NCBI RefSeq assembly: GCF_002222055.1
Contig: NZ_MUGS01000011.1
Coordinates: 1-64,000 of the forward strand
Direction of reading: 5' to 3'
Source: Flavobacterium araucananum
GTDB taxonomy: Bacteria; Bacteroidota; Bacteroidia; Flavobacteriales; Flavobacteriaceae
Length of the DNA stretch: 64,000 nt
The translations under genes and the position numbers were made by a program. Positions within the stretch are counted from its first letter, which is position 1; the number at the start of each line of letters is the position of its first letter. Shown piece after piece: positions 44,549 through 51,751 of the stretch. A model generated the notes under the pieces. It had not been told where the DNA came from, did no database searches, and saw only the letters and a program-made list of their open reading frames with translations.

Positions 44549-45553
44549 TTAGTTATCATCACTGTTTTGTTCTTCTAATGGTTTAAATTCCCAAGCATCG
44601 TCAAAGTAAGTAGAACCTACTCTGCCTAACATATAAAAACCACGATTATTGATTGCAAACCCAACAGCATCTGTTCTGCTTGCTCCTTCCATTGGAGTTC
44701 TTTCTACCCATAAATCAGTCGATGGAGTGTATTCCCAGATTGTTTTTATGCTTTCTCCGCCTACAACATATCCTAAACCATTCATAGAAAAACTAGAGGC
44801 ATTCGAACGAACAATTGCATAGTCATCATTATAACTGTAATCATCGTCAGTATCTTTGTCAATATCACGTTTTCTGGTCCATACATCTGTAGCAGGATCA
44901 AATTCCCAGAAGTCTTCCTGATAGACCCCGTTGTTAATTCCGGTTCCAAAATAGGCTTTATCAGCAATTATAAAAACGGTAGCATTACGTCTTTTGTTTC
45001 CGCTAAATCCGTTTACAAGCGTCCAGGCATTTGTCTGATCGTTGTATTGGTAGAAATCTTTAAGATAATTTCCGTCATAACCAGTTCCAAAAAAAGCTTT
45101 CCCGCCCACCTGAAAACCTACCGCAGCATAACGACCTGTTCCGGCAAAATCTGCTTTTTGAGTCCAGCTATTACTAGTAGGATCGTATTGGTAGAAATCC
45201 TTTAATTTGTTTGTCCCATCATAACCAAGACCTACATAACCTTTATCGTTAAGGGTAAAACTAGAAGCAGAACTTCTGCCAATTCCTGTAAAATCTGCTT
45301 TTTGTTCCCAGTAATCACCAGTAGAATTATAAGCCCATAAATCTTTTAAATAAACATCACCCGTATAACCAGTTGCTACATAAGCATAAGTTCCAATAAC
45401 AAAACTAGTTGCGCTAGATCGCGCAGGTCCGTCAAATGCTGATTTTTTGACCCAGTTTCCCATTAAATCATCATCGTCGTCGTTACTACAGCCTACAAAA
45501 AAGAGACTCGATAACAATGCCCCGAATAATATTCCTTTTTTTAAATTATTCAT
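44549..45553 (-). CDS. Kelch-repeat surface lipoprotein
   Basis: 334 residues. Lipoprotein signal with Cys 22 in FFVGCSNDDDDD; the acidic run right after the lipidated Cys is the Bacteroidota lipoprotein export signal type, so surface exposure is likely. The rest is six or so kelch blades with repeating G-AYVATGYTG, DLWAYNSTGDYWEQKADF and R-SASSF-- segments, forming a beta-propeller. Such propellers commonly bind proteins or glycans. It is followed by DUF4907 and preceded, 16 bases away, by a DUF6268-like barrel gene. Ligand unknown. Confidence 0.9.
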   Translation of the reverse strand: MNNLKKGILFGALLSSLFFVGCSNDDDDDLMGNWVKKSAFDGPARSSATSFVIGTYAYVATGYTGDVYLKDLWAYNSTGDYWEQKADFTGIGRSSASSFTLNDKGYVGLGYDGTNKLKDFYQYDPTSNSWTQKADFAGTGRYAAVGFQVGGKAFFGTGYDGNYLKDFYQYNDQTNAWTLVNGFSGNKRRNATVFIIADKAYFGTGINNGVYQEDFWEFDPATDVWTRKRDIDKDTDDDYSYNDDYAIVRSNASSFSMNGLGYVVGGESIKTIWEYTPSTDLWVERTPMEGASRTDAVGFAINNRGFYMLGRVGSTYFDDAWEFKPLEEQNSDDN

Positions 45554-45569
45554 AGTGTATTAAATTTAT

Positions 45570-46412
45570 TTATTGTTTGTATTTGATCCCAATTCCTAAA
45601 ACATAACCGTTGCCCGTATTAAAATCATATACCTTATGATTATCAGTATCGATTAAGTTGTATTTTTTGTCAAAATCATATCCGGCTTTAAAATTCAGAA
45701 ACCAGTTTTTGTCTACATTTCTTTCATATTCAAGTGCGGTAGTCATTTGCGATAAACTAACTTTTGTGGCATTATTATTTAAATTGTTTTGTGAATCTAA
45801 ATGATAAAAATTACCATTAAAGCTATTGCTCAGACTGAACTTATTACGGATATTATTAGCGTATGAAATTCTGGAATCAGGAAACCCAATTGACAAAGAA
45901 CCTGCATTGTTTATAATATAGTTCAGAGATAAAAGAGGCATGAATTTAGGAGCACCAAAAACGGTTGTTCTGGCAACACCTATGTTAATACTCGTATTGG
46001 TATTTAATTGCTGTTTAATTTCAAAACTTCCAAGAACTGTAAAAGCAGCAGCATCTATATTACTTTGAAAATTTACTGTTGGAGTAATCGAAAGATTTAG
46101 ATTTGTTGCAGTCGAAATTTCATGTGTAATTTCAAATCTGTTCTTAATCTGATTAAACCGATCTAAATTCTCATACGTATTGTAACTCCCTAGTTCATAA
46201 TTCACTTTCAAATTCGAATACTCTAATGTGTTTGTTATTTTGTTTTTGGTATCTATTTTTTTGTTAAACAATACACCAAGACTCGTTTCATTAAAATCAA
46301 TCTTATCAGTTGGTTCTGTTTTGATGTTCATACGAACCGAAAAGTTCTCCTGAGCTTTCATATTAAAAATTGAAATCAAAAAAACGGACCAAATTAAAAA
46401 CCTTGTTTTCAT
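45570..46412 (-). CDS. Outer membrane beta-barrel protein, DUF6268-like
   Basis: 280 residues with a signal peptide (IWSVFLISIFNMKAQ|ENFS). The body alternates polar and hydrophobic residues as in barrel strands (LEYSNLKVNYELGSY, RFEITHEISTATNLNLSI) and ends YVLGIGIKYKQ. It resembles proteins annotated as DUF6268 in Bacteroidota, though I cannot verify the family. It is the first gene of the cluster running to the kelch, DUF4907, kinase and dioxygenase genes, with a -7 element upstream, and may be the outer membrane component. Confidence 0.75.
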   Translation of the reverse strand: MKTRFLIWSVFLISIFNMKAQENFSVRMNIKTEPTDKIDFNETSLGVLFNKKIDTKNKITNTLEYSNLKVNYELGSYNTYENLDRFNQIKNRFEITHEISTATNLNLSITPTVNFQSNIDAAAFTVLGSFEIKQQLNTNTSINIGVARTTVFGAPKFMPLLSLNYIINNAGSLSIGFPDSRISYANNIRNKFSLSNSFNGNFYHLDSQNNLNNNATKVSLSQMTTALEYERNVDKNWFLNFKAGYDFDKKYNLIDTDNHKVYDFNTGNGYVLGIGIKYKQ

Positions 46413-46428
46413 TACTTATTTATTGGTT

Positions 46429-46436
46429 CAAAAGTA
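46429..46436 (-). promoter_or_regulatory. -7 promoter element of the barrel-kelch-kinase operon
   Basis: The minus-strand reading is TACTTTTG, matching TAnnTTTG, 16 bases before the ATG at 46412. Confidence 0.6.
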
Positions 46437-46619
46437 GGAGGCTAATGGTTTTAAAAAAAAGAAGATATATGTATGACACTTTTTGATAGACTAAACAGCC
46501 TTTTTTAAGGTTGAATGATCTATTTGAGCGTAATTATATATTGTAGATGTTTTTTTGGTGTTTATAGTAGAAAAACGCACGACTGTATATGTTATAGTGC
46601 GGTGCAGGAGAGTGCATTT

Positions 46620-46627
46620 TATATTTG
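46620..46627 (+). promoter_or_regulatory. -7 promoter element of the DUF4270 gene
   Basis: TATATTTG matches TAnnTTTG; it overlaps a TTG at 46625, ruling it out as start codon and supporting ATG 46643. This implies a very short leader of about 10 bases. Confidence 0.68.
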
Positions 46628-46642
46628 TTCAAAAAATTGATT

Positions 46643-47971
46643 ATGCACAAGTTTATATTGATGTTGTTTTGCGCAGTGACGATGATTTCATGCGGAACTG
46701 ATTCTGATGCCGGCGAATTTGTTGTTGGATCTGATTATTTGGCTTTAGGCAATAAAGTTATTTTAATTGATACCGTAACAGTCGATATGTCTACGATCAA
46801 TTTTGATTCGCTTGTGACCTCCAATCAAAGCCGAATTTTAATCGGGAATTACGAAGATCCACTTTATGGGAAGGTAAAATCAAATAGTTACTTTCAGCTA
46901 GCTTCAAGTTCATACGCCTTAAATAATAGCGGATCTGATACAGAAACGGCTAATTATGTTTTTGATTCTATTTCTATGATTCTTAAATATGACAACTATT
47001 ATTATGGTGATACGACCAAGGTGCAAACGTTCGATATTCATCGACTTACCCAAAAAGTAAAACCAAATACAGATGATAATAGTTTCTACAATAACTCGGC
47101 ATTAAGTTACAGCGACGAAAGTTTGGGAACAATCTCTTATAAACCACGCCCTAAAGAAAAAGACTCTATCAATATTAAAATGAGTACCGTGTTTGGAGCG
47201 GCTCTTTTTCAGAAATTAAAGAAAAGAGAGATTACAGATTTTGATAGTTTTAATGAATATTTAAAGGGGCTTGTTCTGGTACCCTCAACCGGAAATTCTG
47301 CCAGTATGATTGGTTTTCATGTCACGACCAGCAAGGTGCGGCTTTACTACTCAAAATACCAGGCAGAGACAGAAGAAACACCTTATATCATAGATTTTAC
47401 TATTGCAGATGCTACAAAACAATTCAACGCCATTTCATCAGATAAAACAGGAACTTTAATCGAAAATCTGCCCATCTCGACCAGTAGACTGTCGAGTTTG
47501 TCAACAAATCATCAGGGCTTTATTCAGTCCGGTACAGGAGTTGCCTGTAGGATTGATTTCCCGAATATAAAGCAGCTCAAATACATTTCGGCAAACGGAG
47601 CCATAGTCGACGCGCAGTTGCTTTTGAAACCGGTTAATAATACCTATTCTGAAAAATATCCCCTGGCAGATTCCTTAAAGGTTTATGTAGGCGATAATCT
47701 AAACAGAATAAGTGGCTCATTAGTGAATTCTGCCAATACAGCGGTTTTTGGTACACTGAATAAAAAAACGGATGAATTTAACGAAAACATAGGGTACACA
47801 ATTCCTATAGGTGCTTTTTTGCAGAAAGAAATGCTCAAACAATCCGATTCCAAATCGGCTCTTATCCTAACATTGCCGGGAATTTCTAAAGCAGTAAACC
47901 GGGTTGTTTTAGGAGATCAAAAACATCCGAACAATAAAATCCAGCTTAAAATTTATTACATCTCTTATTAA
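46643..47971 (+). CDS. DUF4270 family lipoprotein
   Basis: 442 residues from ATG 46643 (MHKFILMLFCAVTMISCGTDS, lipobox Cys 17). The first residues after the signal (SDAGEFVVGSDYL) and LIGNYEDPLYGKVKSNSYFQL are characteristic of DUF4270, a Bacteroidota-restricted family of unknown function with repeated beta-sandwich-like segments. The acidic stretch is a few residues from the Cys, so surface display is possible but weaker than in the kelch protein. The next gene starts immediately after its stop, making a two-gene operon with an outer membrane barrel. Confidence 0.86.
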   Translation: MHKFILMLFCAVTMISCGTDSDAGEFVVGSDYLALGNKVILIDTVTVDMSTINFDSLVTSNQSRILIGNYEDPLYGKVKSNSYFQLASSSYALNNSGSDTETANYVFDSISMILKYDNYYYGDTTKVQTFDIHRLTQKVKPNTDDNSFYNNSALSYSDESLGTISYKPRPKEKDSINIKMSTVFGAALFQKLKKREITDFDSFNEYLKGLVLVPSTGNSASMIGFHVTTSKVRLYYSKYQAETEETPYIIDFTIADATKQFNAISSDKTGTLIENLPISTSRLSSLSTNHQGFIQSGTGVACRIDFPNIKQLKYISANGAIVDAQLLLKPVNNTYSEKYPLADSLKVYVGDNLNRISGSLVNSANTAVFGTLNKKTDEFNENIGYTIPIGAFLQKEMLKQSDSKSALILTLPGISKAVNRVVLGDQKHPNNKIQLKIYYISY

Positions 47972-49207
47972 ATGAAAAGTAAAATAGTATATTTAAGTGG
48001 CGTCATTTTGATCTCGCTAACTTCATTTTCTCAAAGTATTTCAAGTTCTCCATATTCGTTATATGGAGTAGGTAGTCTGTACGATGCTGATTTTGGCGTA
48101 CTTCCGTCAATTGGTTCTTCAGGAATGGCTTTACCATCAGATACTTTTATAAATAATCTAAATCCGGCATCATTAGGGTCTTTACCTCAAAATCATTTTA
48201 TGTTTGATGTAGGAGGAAAAGCTATTTCGACCACTTACCAAGGTGGTTCAAGAAGCGAAAGCCGTAATAATTTTCAATTTTCTCATATTGCTTTTGCTTT
48301 TCCGGTTACCAAAAATTCCGGATTTAGTGTAGCTTTACGACCTTATTCCAGTGCGGCTTTTAAGATCTCTAATTTAAAATTACCCATAGACAATAGTCAG
48401 GATTCTTATTATTTGACCGCAGCAGGTTCCGGGGGATTAAATAATTTCGATTTTTCGTATGGATATCGATTTGGGAAAAAATTATCGATAGGAGCATCAG
48501 CATCTGTATTGTTTGGAAGCACAAGTGATGATAGAAGTTTTCTGATTATGAATTCGATTACGAGCATTCAGAAAAAAACAAATTACAGCGGTGTCCGTGC
48601 TACATTAGGGGCGCAATACAAAATAGATTCTACTCTTACCGTAGCCACAACATTTAAAGTGCCAACGAGAATTAAAGCCTCTAAAGTTCAAACGGTTCAA
48701 ACTGTTGCTGATAATGTTGTTACTACTGTAGAGTCTAATGTAGCATCAGATACAGATGATTATTATATGCCTCTGGAAATGGGTATAGGAATTAGCAAGC
48801 GTTTTAAGAACAATTTGAATATGACGCTGGATTATGAGAAGAGTTTGTGGGATGATACAAAGCAATCTGAATTGTACGGTAATTTTGTAAATCAGGATCG
48901 ATTTGCACTTGGATTTACGTTTAGCCCTAAAAAGAATATCCGTAAATATTGGGACAGGGTTCAATATGCAGCGGGTGCAAATTTTGATACCGGTTATCTT
49001 GAAGTCGACGGGAAAAGAGTAAATAATGCGGCAATTTCGGTTGGACTTACTTTACCAATAGAAAACACCTATTCGGCTTTGCATATTTCGTATTCCTACG
49101 GACAAAAGGGGAGTGTCTCTGATAATTTAATTAAAGAAAACTACCATAAGATATCTCTTAATTTATCTCTGGACGGAATTTGGTTTATCAAACGAAAAAT
49201 AGACTAG
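47972..49207 (+). CDS. FadL-like outer membrane beta-barrel protein
   Basis: 411 residues with a signal peptide (GVILISLTSFSQ|SISS). The N-terminal part YSLYGVGSLYDADFG...NPASLGSLPQNHFMFDVGGK resembles the hatch and first strands of FadL/TodX or UPF0164-like transporters (NPA motif), and the rest alternates like a barrel (NFDFSYGYRFGKKLSIGASASV, AALHISYSYGQK-type strands). No gap separates it from the DUF4270 stop. It may act with that lipoprotein in uptake or envelope assembly; the substrate is unknown. Confidence 0.8.
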   Translation: MKSKIVYLSGVILISLTSFSQSISSSPYSLYGVGSLYDADFGVLPSIGSSGMALPSDTFINNLNPASLGSLPQNHFMFDVGGKAISTTYQGGSRSESRNNFQFSHIAFAFPVTKNSGFSVALRPYSSAAFKISNLKLPIDNSQDSYYLTAAGSGGLNNFDFSYGYRFGKKLSIGASASVLFGSTSDDRSFLIMNSITSIQKKTNYSGVRATLGAQYKIDSTLTVATTFKVPTRIKASKVQTVQTVADNVVTTVESNVASDTDDYYMPLEMGIGISKRFKNNLNMTLDYEKSLWDDTKQSELYGNFVNQDRFALGFTFSPKKNIRKYWDRVQYAAGANFDTGYLEVDGKRVNNAAISVGLTLPIENTYSALHISYSYGQKGSVSDNLIKENYHKISLNLSLDGIWFIKRKID

Positions 49208-49211
49208 TGGT

Positions 49212-49988
49212 CTAGAAGTCTTTTTCGATTACAGGAAATTTATAGTCTAAAATTGATTTTAAAACCTCAGGATTTGAATTGACATAAAAAACAGGATCAC
49301 TATTTTGCTCGTCTGTAAAACCTACTTTCTCGCGCAATACATTTTGAGTTTGTCGTGCAACGGCTTCTCCGGAATCGATAATTCGGATGTGCTCCGGCAG
49401 TATTTTTTTAATCTGAGGAATTAGATAAGGATAATGGCTGCAACCTAAAACCAGATAATCAATATTGGCATCAATCATAGGTTGCAGGTATGAATCAAGT
49501 AATTGAGTCATCTCCGGCGAATACAAATTTCCATCTTCGATTAGCTGAACAAGTCCATGACCTACTTGTTCAATAATAGTAGTATGCTGAAACATTTCTG
49601 CAGTTTTATTAAACAACTCACTGTTTAGGGTTCCTTGTGTAGCAAGAATTCCAATTACCTGGGTTTTAGAATTGTTTGCAGCAGGTTTTATGGCAGGTTC
49701 GATTCCTATAAACGGAATATCATAAGAGGCACGAAGTTCTACAATAGCATTGGTTGTGGCAGTATTGCAGGCAACAACAATAAGTTTGCAATTCAGGTCT
49801 AATAATAAATCAACATTTTTTTTGCTTAAAGCAACAATCTCTTCTTTGGTTCTTTGACCGTAAGGAGCATTTTTGCTATCTGCCAGATAAATAGTTTTCT
49901 CGTTTGGAAGTAAGTCATGAATGGCGCTCCAGATGGAAGTTCCTCCAATACCAGAATCAAAAACGCCTATAGGATTGTTGTTCGTCAT
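49212..49988 (-). CDS. murI: Glutamate racemase
   Basis: 258 residues. Both catalytic cysteines are present: C74 in VVACNTATTN and C183 in LGCSHYPY, plus D11 in FDSGIGG. It converts L- to D-glutamate for peptidoglycan. A -7 element TAAATTTG (50000-49993, minus strand) ends only 4 bases before the ATG, implying a leaderless or nearly leaderless mRNA. It is separated from the ompH genes by a strong terminator at 50083-50122, so it is an independent unit. Confidence 0.95.
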   Translation of the reverse strand: MTNNNPIGVFDSGIGGTSIWSAIHDLLPNEKTIYLADSKNAPYGQRTKEEIVALSKKNVDLLLDLNCKLIVVACNTATTNAIVELRASYDIPFIGIEPAIKPAANNSKTQVIGILATQGTLNSELFNKTAEMFQHTTIIEQVGHGLVQLIEDGNLYSPEMTQLLDSYLQPMIDANIDYLVLGCSHYPYLIPQIKKILPEHIRIIDSGEAVARQTQNVLREKVGFTDEQNSDPVFYVNSNPEVLKSILDYKFPVIEKDF

Positions 49989-49992
49989 GATA

Positions 49993-50000
49993 CAAATTTA
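49993..50000 (-). promoter_or_regulatory. -7 element almost touching the murI start codon
   Basis: The minus-strand reading is TAAATTTG, then four bases, then ATG. If functional, the transcript begins at or within a base or two of the start codon. Confidence 0.55.
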
Positions 50001-50082
50001 GTGTTTTTTGAAATCAATTGATATTTCAATTGATATGAAATATGCTAATATTTTGATTTATTACTTTTAATTGGATGCAATA

Positions 50083-50122
50083 AAAAAACTGCTTAAACTT
50101 TTGAAGGTTTAAGCAGTTTTTT
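50083..50122 (-). terminator. Strong terminator after the ompH genes
   Basis: A 16-bp perfect stem (50083-50098 with 50107-50122), 8-nt loop, A and T runs at both ends. It lies 22 bases past the 50144 stop on the minus strand and separates the operon from murI. Confidence 0.9.
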
Positions 50123-50143
50123 ATTTTTTAAGGAATTCGTTTT

Positions 50144-50647
50144 TTAGAATCCTAAGTCTTTTTTAACGTCAGCAGTAATGTTTGGACCATCAGCTAATAA
50201 AAGAGTAGAACCATCTAATACATATTGGAAACCTTTCGCTTTTCCAACTTTTTGGATAGAAGCTCTCACTTTTTCCATTAATGGTTTTACGATGTCAGTT
50301 TCTTTTTGTTGTAATTCTTTTTGAGCATTGTCTCTGTAGTCAACAATTCTTTTTTGCATGTCCTGAACTTCTTTAGAACGTTCTCCGTTTACAGCATCAG
50401 TTACAGTTGCAGCTTCACCTTCGTATTTTTTTATTTTTACTTGGTATTCGTCAACCATTTTTTTGTATTCTGCATCGTATGTCCCACTTAATTTTTGTAA
50501 TTGGTTTTGTGCATCCAGCATTGCAGGCATTTTCGACATAATCTCGCTAACATCAACATGAGCTACCTTAGCTTGTGCGTTCATTGTGTTACTTGCTCCT
50601 AAAATTAGTATTGCAGCAATTAGTAAAGTTTTGATTTGTTTCATCAT
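50144..50647 (-). CDS. OmpH/Skp-family periplasmic chaperone (short)
   Basis: 167 residues, signal peptide (LLIAAILILGASNTMNAQ|AKVA). VAHVDVSEIMSKMPAML, coiled-coil middle (KKMVDEYQVKIKKYEGEAA) and C-terminal KGFQYVLDGSTLLLADG are the Skp fold. Skp trimers hold unfolded outer membrane proteins in their tentacles until BamA inserts them; bamA is two genes upstream in the same direction. Separated from the longer OmpH gene by 15 bases, so co-transcribed. Confidence 0.93.
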   Translation of the reverse strand: MMKQIKTLLIAAILILGASNTMNAQAKVAHVDVSEIMSKMPAMLDAQNQLQKLSGTYDAEYKKMVDEYQVKIKKYEGEAATVTDAVNGERSKEVQDMQKRIVDYRDNAQKELQQKETDIVKPLMEKVRASIQKVGKAKGFQYVLDGSTLLLADGPNITADVKKDLGF

Positions 50648-50662
50648 TTTTAAAAATATTAA

Positions 50663-51703
50663 TTAATTATTGGTCGTATTTGATTTTTGTGTTTCGGCTT
50701 CTTTTGCTTTTTTAGCCGCTTCTCTTTCTTCTATAATTTTCTTTCTTCTTTCTTCTAATTCTTTCTTGCGCTGTTCGTAAAGCTTTTGTCTTTCTTCTGC
50801 TTTATTTACTGCAGGATCCGTTGTTGTTTCGGTTGTCGTAGCAGCAGGTTTTGCTGTTGCGTCAGTTTTTGTTGCATCTGTCTTAACAGCATCAGTTTTG
50901 GCTGTTTCAGAAGTTGTTGTTGTTTTAGCTGGTTCAGAAACCGTGCCATTTTTTTTAGCTTCTCTTTCTGCAGCAATCGCTTTTCTTCTGTCGTCGTATT
51001 CTTTTTTCTTAGCTTCCTGCTCTAAACGTCTGTCTTCAATTAGTTTTTCTCTGGCTGTTCGTTTATCATCCAACGCTTTTTGACGATCTGCCATTGCTGG
51101 ATTTTCATCTATAGCGTTTTCAACTTTTTCTTTAGCTTCCTGATCTTTTAATTGTTTTTTAGTCAGTTGTTCTCTTTTATCAGTTCGGTTTAAAACCCGT
51201 ATAACCTGATCGCTTATGTCAAATCTTTTGTTGCTAAAAAGCATGGTTAAATCGGATGATTTATCAAAAACAAAATCATAGTTTTTAGCTTCTGCAATAT
51301 CCTGAACAGCAGTAAACACCTGATCCTGAATTGGCTTTACCAATGCTGCTTTTTGATGCATTAAATTTCCGTCAGACCCAAATTGTTTTTGCTGATAATC
51401 CAGCATTTCAGTCTCCAGAAATTTAATTTCAGTTTCTCTTTCGTCAATAAGTTCTTTAGTAAGCAAAGCTCTTTCGGCTTTAAGACCTTCTTTAATAGTA
51501 CTGATTGCGAGTTTTTTTGCCTCTATTTCCTGTTTCCACTTTTGAGCTTTCAGCTCTAATTGTGCTTTTGCTTCTTTGTAATCTGAGACATTTTCTAAAA
51601 TATATTCCATGTCGATATACCCAATCCTTGTTGTTCTAGTCTGAGCCTGACTTGTATTTGCAACAATCAGGGCTAAAAAGATAAATAAAAATTGTTTTCT
51701 CAT
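50663..51703 (-). CDS. OmpH/Skp-family protein with long charged C-terminal extension
   Basis: 346 residues, roughly twice the usual Skp length. The signal peptide ends VANTSQAQ|TRTT. The first ~175 residues are Skp-like (RIGYIDMEYILENVSDY, AEAKNYDFVFDKSSDL). The remainder is Lys/Glu/Arg-rich coiled coil interrupted by a Thr/Ala/Lys linker with repeated KTDA units (about 250-290). The extension is of a kind I do not know from proteobacterial Skp; it could reach further across the periplasm. A -7 element (TACATTTG, 51739-51732) gives this pair its own promoter downstream of bamA. Confidence 0.9.
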   Translation of the reverse strand: MRKQFLFIFLALIVANTSQAQTRTTRIGYIDMEYILENVSDYKEAKAQLELKAQKWKQEIEAKKLAISTIKEGLKAERALLTKELIDERETEIKFLETEMLDYQQKQFGSDGNLMHQKAALVKPIQDQVFTAVQDIAEAKNYDFVFDKSSDLTMLFSNKRFDISDQVIRVLNRTDKREQLTKKQLKDQEAKEKVENAIDENPAMADRQKALDDKRTAREKLIEDRRLEQEAKKKEYDDRRKAIAAEREAKKNGTVSEPAKTTTTSETAKTDAVKTDATKTDATAKPAATTTETTTDPAVNKAEERQKLYEQRKKELEERRKKIIEEREAAKKAKEAETQKSNTTNN

Positions 51704-51731
51704 AACATTAGTCTATTTTAAAAATTTCAAA

Positions 51732-51739
51732 CAAATGTA
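51732..51739 (-). promoter_or_regulatory. -7 promoter element of the ompH pair
   Basis: The minus-strand reading is TACATTTG, matching TAnnTTTG, 28 bases before the ATG at 51703 and just after the bamA stop. Confidence 0.65.
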
Positions 51740-51751
51740 CTAAAAATTCTA

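Noticed and set aside
44782-44967. Short minus-strand ORF inside the kelch gene
   Set aside because: Alternative frame of a clear kelch-repeat gene with no motif.
50786-51083. Plus-strand cysteine/serine-rich ORFs opposite the long OmpH gene
   Set aside because: They are antisense shadows of the Lys/Ala/Thr-rich coding sequence.
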